Shown: positions 20,096-22,243 of the stretch, one piece after another
How positions within the stretch are numbered: the stretch's first letter is position 1
Layout: each line of letters opens with the position of its first letter
Origin: a virus
Reading direction: 5' to 3' (one strand)
Virus record (IMG/VR): IMGVR_UViG_3300010354_000751
Coordinates: 1-22,243 of that record
Length of the DNA stretch: 22,243 nt
Position numbers and translations under genes: made by a program
The notes under the pieces: generated by a model
What the model saw: the letters and a program-made list of their open reading frames with translations, nothing else
Database searches by the model: none
What the model was told of the DNA's origin: nothing

Positions 20096-22225
20096 ATGAG
20101 TGCAAATTTCGAACGAATAGCTGTAGATTTGGGTCGTCAATTACAAACAAGATTTCCCAGTCTTCAACGTAGTACCGCAGACGATCAGCCTATTGATGGT
20201 GTTAACCTGCTTGATAAGGATGCAAGAGTATTTGATTTTGATTTTGTAGATGAAAGAGGTAGAAGAATAACCAATGTAACTGTTAAGTTAGATCAAAAAG
20301 GTGAAGAAGGCGTTCCAGGGTTGGATGTAACTTGGAATGATACAATTAAAAGCAATGCATGGGATAGATTTATAATCAATATACTACCTAAATTTGCTCA
20401 AAGTCATGGTCTAAACTTTAATGCACAAAATCCAAGTCAAAGTAATTTAACAAAAAGAGATACCGGTGGGGAAGGTAATATGAATGAGTCAAAATTATTT
20501 GGGACTAATAGGACCAGTTATCAACAAGTAGGAGAAGCTAAACTTATTGTAAGGCATAGTAAGCCTATTAATTTTAACGCTCCTAATGGTAGAACACAAC
20601 ATATTGAACACATATATGTAGAAAACATGATGGGTGAGCGGTTTCGTTACCCTATTAAGCACCTTAATGGCGCAAGAGCTATGGCTCGTCATATTGCTGA
20701 GGGTGGTAACTTTTTTGATGATATAGGAAATTATATTATTGGATTAAGTGAAGAACTTGGTAAGTTACGTGTATTTAAAAATTATGTAGATCGTAGTCCT
20801 GTGGTAAGTGAAAGCATGAGTAATATACAGGCAAAGGTTATAGATCGAATAACAGGTATTAAAGAAGAAATTCATGCATTACAGACTAATAGATACTATA
20901 GTCAATTTAAAGAAAATTTTACTGGTAGCAATAAAATTGAAGTTCCAGAAGATATTTTAAATGATTGGATTGATCGTTTAACTGTGCGTAGTTTTAATGA
21001 AGAACTTAAGGATGCATTTCCTTATATCTATAGATTAGTTGATGAAACACAAATACCTATTAAAGAACTTACAGCTGATGATATCCTTGAGGATGATAAA
21101 GAGAAAAAATACGATGATAATGATCCACCATTTGATCCAGATCCTCCTAAGAAAAAGAAAGAAGCCGGTGACAAAGCAGAGCATGGTGGACATAGTAGAG
21201 CCAAACATCTTGCTAAAAGTGCAATGAAAGATGTTAAAGAATTTAGTATGTTTGAAAAGTATATAAATCAAATTGTTAGTGAAACAGATGATTTATTCGC
21301 TAATGATGAGGAATTACAAGGTCAAGCTATGGAAAGTTTGAAAACACTTTTCAACACAGAGGTACCTCTTGGAACTAATGGTAGTAATGCTGTGGATAGT
21401 GTAGCAGGTATTATTGATGAGAAAAAACTTAATAAAGCCTTTGAATTATTAGCAGAATTAGGTTTAGATGAAATGGATGCACGCCCTATTATTAGTGAAT
21501 TTTTAAGAGCGTATGATAGAGAAAATAGCACTAATTTTCATGAGAAGTTGGGTTTTGATAGTGCTACAAATCTTTCAGCGCCACCAAAATCAGCCCCACC
21601 AGCACCTCCCCCAGAAGCAGCGGCACCCCCTCCAGCTCCCGAACCAGCACCAGTTGATCCTATGGCAGCAGGAGCAGCACCACCTCCTCCAGGAGGAGCA
21701 CCAGGACCTTTAGTCCCTAACCCACCAGCTGCACCCCCTATGATGGAAGGAAGAGTAATGCATAAAATAGTAGATGAGATATTTGAGCGTGTAAGTGGGT
21801 TTTTCAATGAGAACAATGGTACATTTACTATTGGTGAACACGGTTTTGTAACAAAGATGTGTAAAGAACTAAAAGAGAAGTATCATATTGATCCAAGACA
21901 TCCAAAGTCAGAAATGTTTGATCGTATGGTAGAAGGTGCTTGTGCTCGAATTATGGAAAAGATGAAGCAAAAGCATCAAGCCGAAAGTGATCACGCACGT
22001 ATGTTAGAACTTGCTGGAATGATGCAGCAAGAAGAACGTAAGACAATGAGTCAGCATGCCAAAGGTAATGAGAAGTACGGCAAAGATGGTATGCAGGCTT
22101 TGCGTGATAAGGCACAGAGCGGAGCCAGTGAAAAAGAAATGGATGCTACTCGTGACAAATACGACAAGTATGATGAGAGTAAAGATGATTTAGCTGTAGT
22201 TCTAAAAATAGCAGGATTACGATAG
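20096..22225 (+). CDS. Large multidomain phage protein of unknown function, 709 aa
   Basis: I do not know its function. Domains by eye: residues 1-125 are a compact N-terminal part (FDFDFVDERGRRITNVTVKLD, then WDRFIINILPKFAQSHGLNF and SQSNLTKRD). Residues ~130-270 contain ESKLFGTNRTSYQQVGEAKLIVRHSKP, quoted as ESKLFGTNRTSYQ and KLIVRHSKP, then GERFRYPIKHLNGARAMARH and a helix ELGKLRVFKNYVDRS. This block I recall from uncharacterised proteins of other marine phages. Residues ~335-370 are acidic then Lys-rich. Residues 494-548 are a Pro/Ala linker. The C-terminal part (GEHGFVTKMCKELKEKYHI, helical, ending DDLAVVLKIAGLR) is charged and helical. It lies after gp17 with its own late octamer, which suggests a virion or head-assembly role. 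No enzyme motif is visible. Confidence 0.8.
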   Translation: MSANFERIAVDLGRQLQTRFPSLQRSTADDQPIDGVNLLDKDARVFDFDFVDERGRRITNVTVKLDQKGEEGVPGLDVTWNDTIKSNAWDRFIINILPKFAQSHGLNFNAQNPSQSNLTKRDTGGEGNMNESKLFGTNRTSYQQVGEAKLIVRHSKPINFNAPNGRTQHIEHIYVENMMGERFRYPIKHLNGARAMARHIAEGGNFFDDIGNYIIGLSEELGKLRVFKNYVDRSPVVSESMSNIQAKVIDRITGIKEEIHALQTNRYYSQFKENFTGSNKIEVPEDILNDWIDRLTVRSFNEELKDAFPYIYRLVDETQIPIKELTADDILEDDKEKKYDDNDPPFDPDPPKKKKEAGDKAEHGGHSRAKHLAKSAMKDVKEFSMFEKYINQIVSETDDLFANDEELQGQAMESLKTLFNTEVPLGTNGSNAVDSVAGIIDEKKLNKAFELLAELGLDEMDARPIISEFLRAYDRENSTNFHEKLGFDSATNLSAPPKSAPPAPPPEAAAPPPAPEPAPVDPMAAGAAPPPPGGAPGPLVPNPPAAPPMMEGRVMHKIVDEIFERVSGFFNENNGTFTIGEHGFVTKMCKELKEKYHIDPRHPKSEMFDRMVEGACARIMEKMKQKHQAESDHARMLELAGMMQQEERKTMSQHAKGNEKYGKDGMQALRDKAQSGASEKEMDATRDKYDKYDESKDDLAVVLKIAGLR
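21575..21740 (+). other. Pro/Ala-rich linker-coding island
   Basis: Encodes residues 494-548 of the 709-aa protein, including several runs of three or four prolines. The stretch is visibly richer in G and C than its surroundings because of CCx and GCx codons. It probably forms an extended spacer between the central and C-terminal domains. Confidence 0.75.
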
Positions 22226-22243
22226 ATTTAATCTACCTTTTTA
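22221..22243 (+). terminator. Possible weak terminator at the window edge
   Basis: GATAGATT and AATCTACC can pair around the TAG stop codon with one mismatch and a tiny loop, followed by TTTTTA at the end of the window. The stem is A/T-rich and the T-run may be cut by the window edge, so the call is tentative. Confidence 0.3.

Noticed and set aside
21538-21816. Gly/Ala-rich minus-strand frame
   Set aside because: It is the reverse complement of the Pro/Ala linker in the 709-aa gene, where any frame tends to stay open.

Overview
The window is an AT-rich segment of a tailed-phage (T4-like myovirus) genome carrying much of the virion assembly module: tail fibre, neck, sheath, tube, head completion and terminase. 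I recognise family-level counterparts of T4 gp1, gp4, gp13, gp14, gp15, gp16, gp17, gp18 and gp19. The late-promoter octamer (T4 consensus TATAAATA) recurs in front of most virion genes. The accessory content and protein style resemble T4-like phages from marine or freshwater metagenomes. The sequence does not identify the host. Coding density is nearly complete and no gap exceeds 100 bases. I see no tRNA, CRISPR array, insertion sequence or integrase.

Layout. (1) 16-3087 (+): a 1023-residue fibre-like protein with repeats and a probable C1q/TNF-like C-terminal knob. (2) 3140-5915 (+): a three-gene glycan cassette (DUF4422 glycosyltransferase, TPR plus FkbM-like methyltransferase, GT2-like glycosyltransferase) behind its own sigma70-type promoter. 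(3) 5912-9278 (-): an inverted operon of neck protein gp14, tail completion protein gp15 and a Nudix hydrolase, meeting the glycan cassette tail to tail with overlapping stop codons. (4) 9320-14903 (+): gp13, dNMP kinase (own sigma70-type promoter), a very large sheath gp18 and tube gp19, ending at a clear intrinsic terminator. (5) 14990-22225 (+): a second tube-fold protein, a small conserved protein, head-completion nuclease gp4, small terminase gp16, two probable prohead-interior proteins, large terminase gp17 and a 709-residue protein of unknown function.

The region appears to run on two temporal classes. Host-type -35/-10 promoters precede the glycan cassette and the nucleotide kinase. 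Late octamers precede gp14, gp13, gp18, gp19, the tube-like gene, gp16, the 184-aa gene and the 709-aa gene. Two regulatory patterns stand out. First, at four genes the late octamer ends only 4-5 bases before the ATG, so with T4 geometry transcription would begin at the start codon (leaderless mRNA). Second, the sheath ribosome-binding site lies in the right arm of a 14-bp inverted repeat (one mismatch), and the late promoter lies inside the loop. Read-through RNA from the upstream early-type gene would hide the site, and late RNA would expose it, as at T4 gene e.

Start codons were moved from the longest reading frame for gp13, the kinase and the Nudix protein, on ribosome-binding-site or overlap evidence. 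Functional calls rest on motif and family recall from the translated sequence; no database search was possible.
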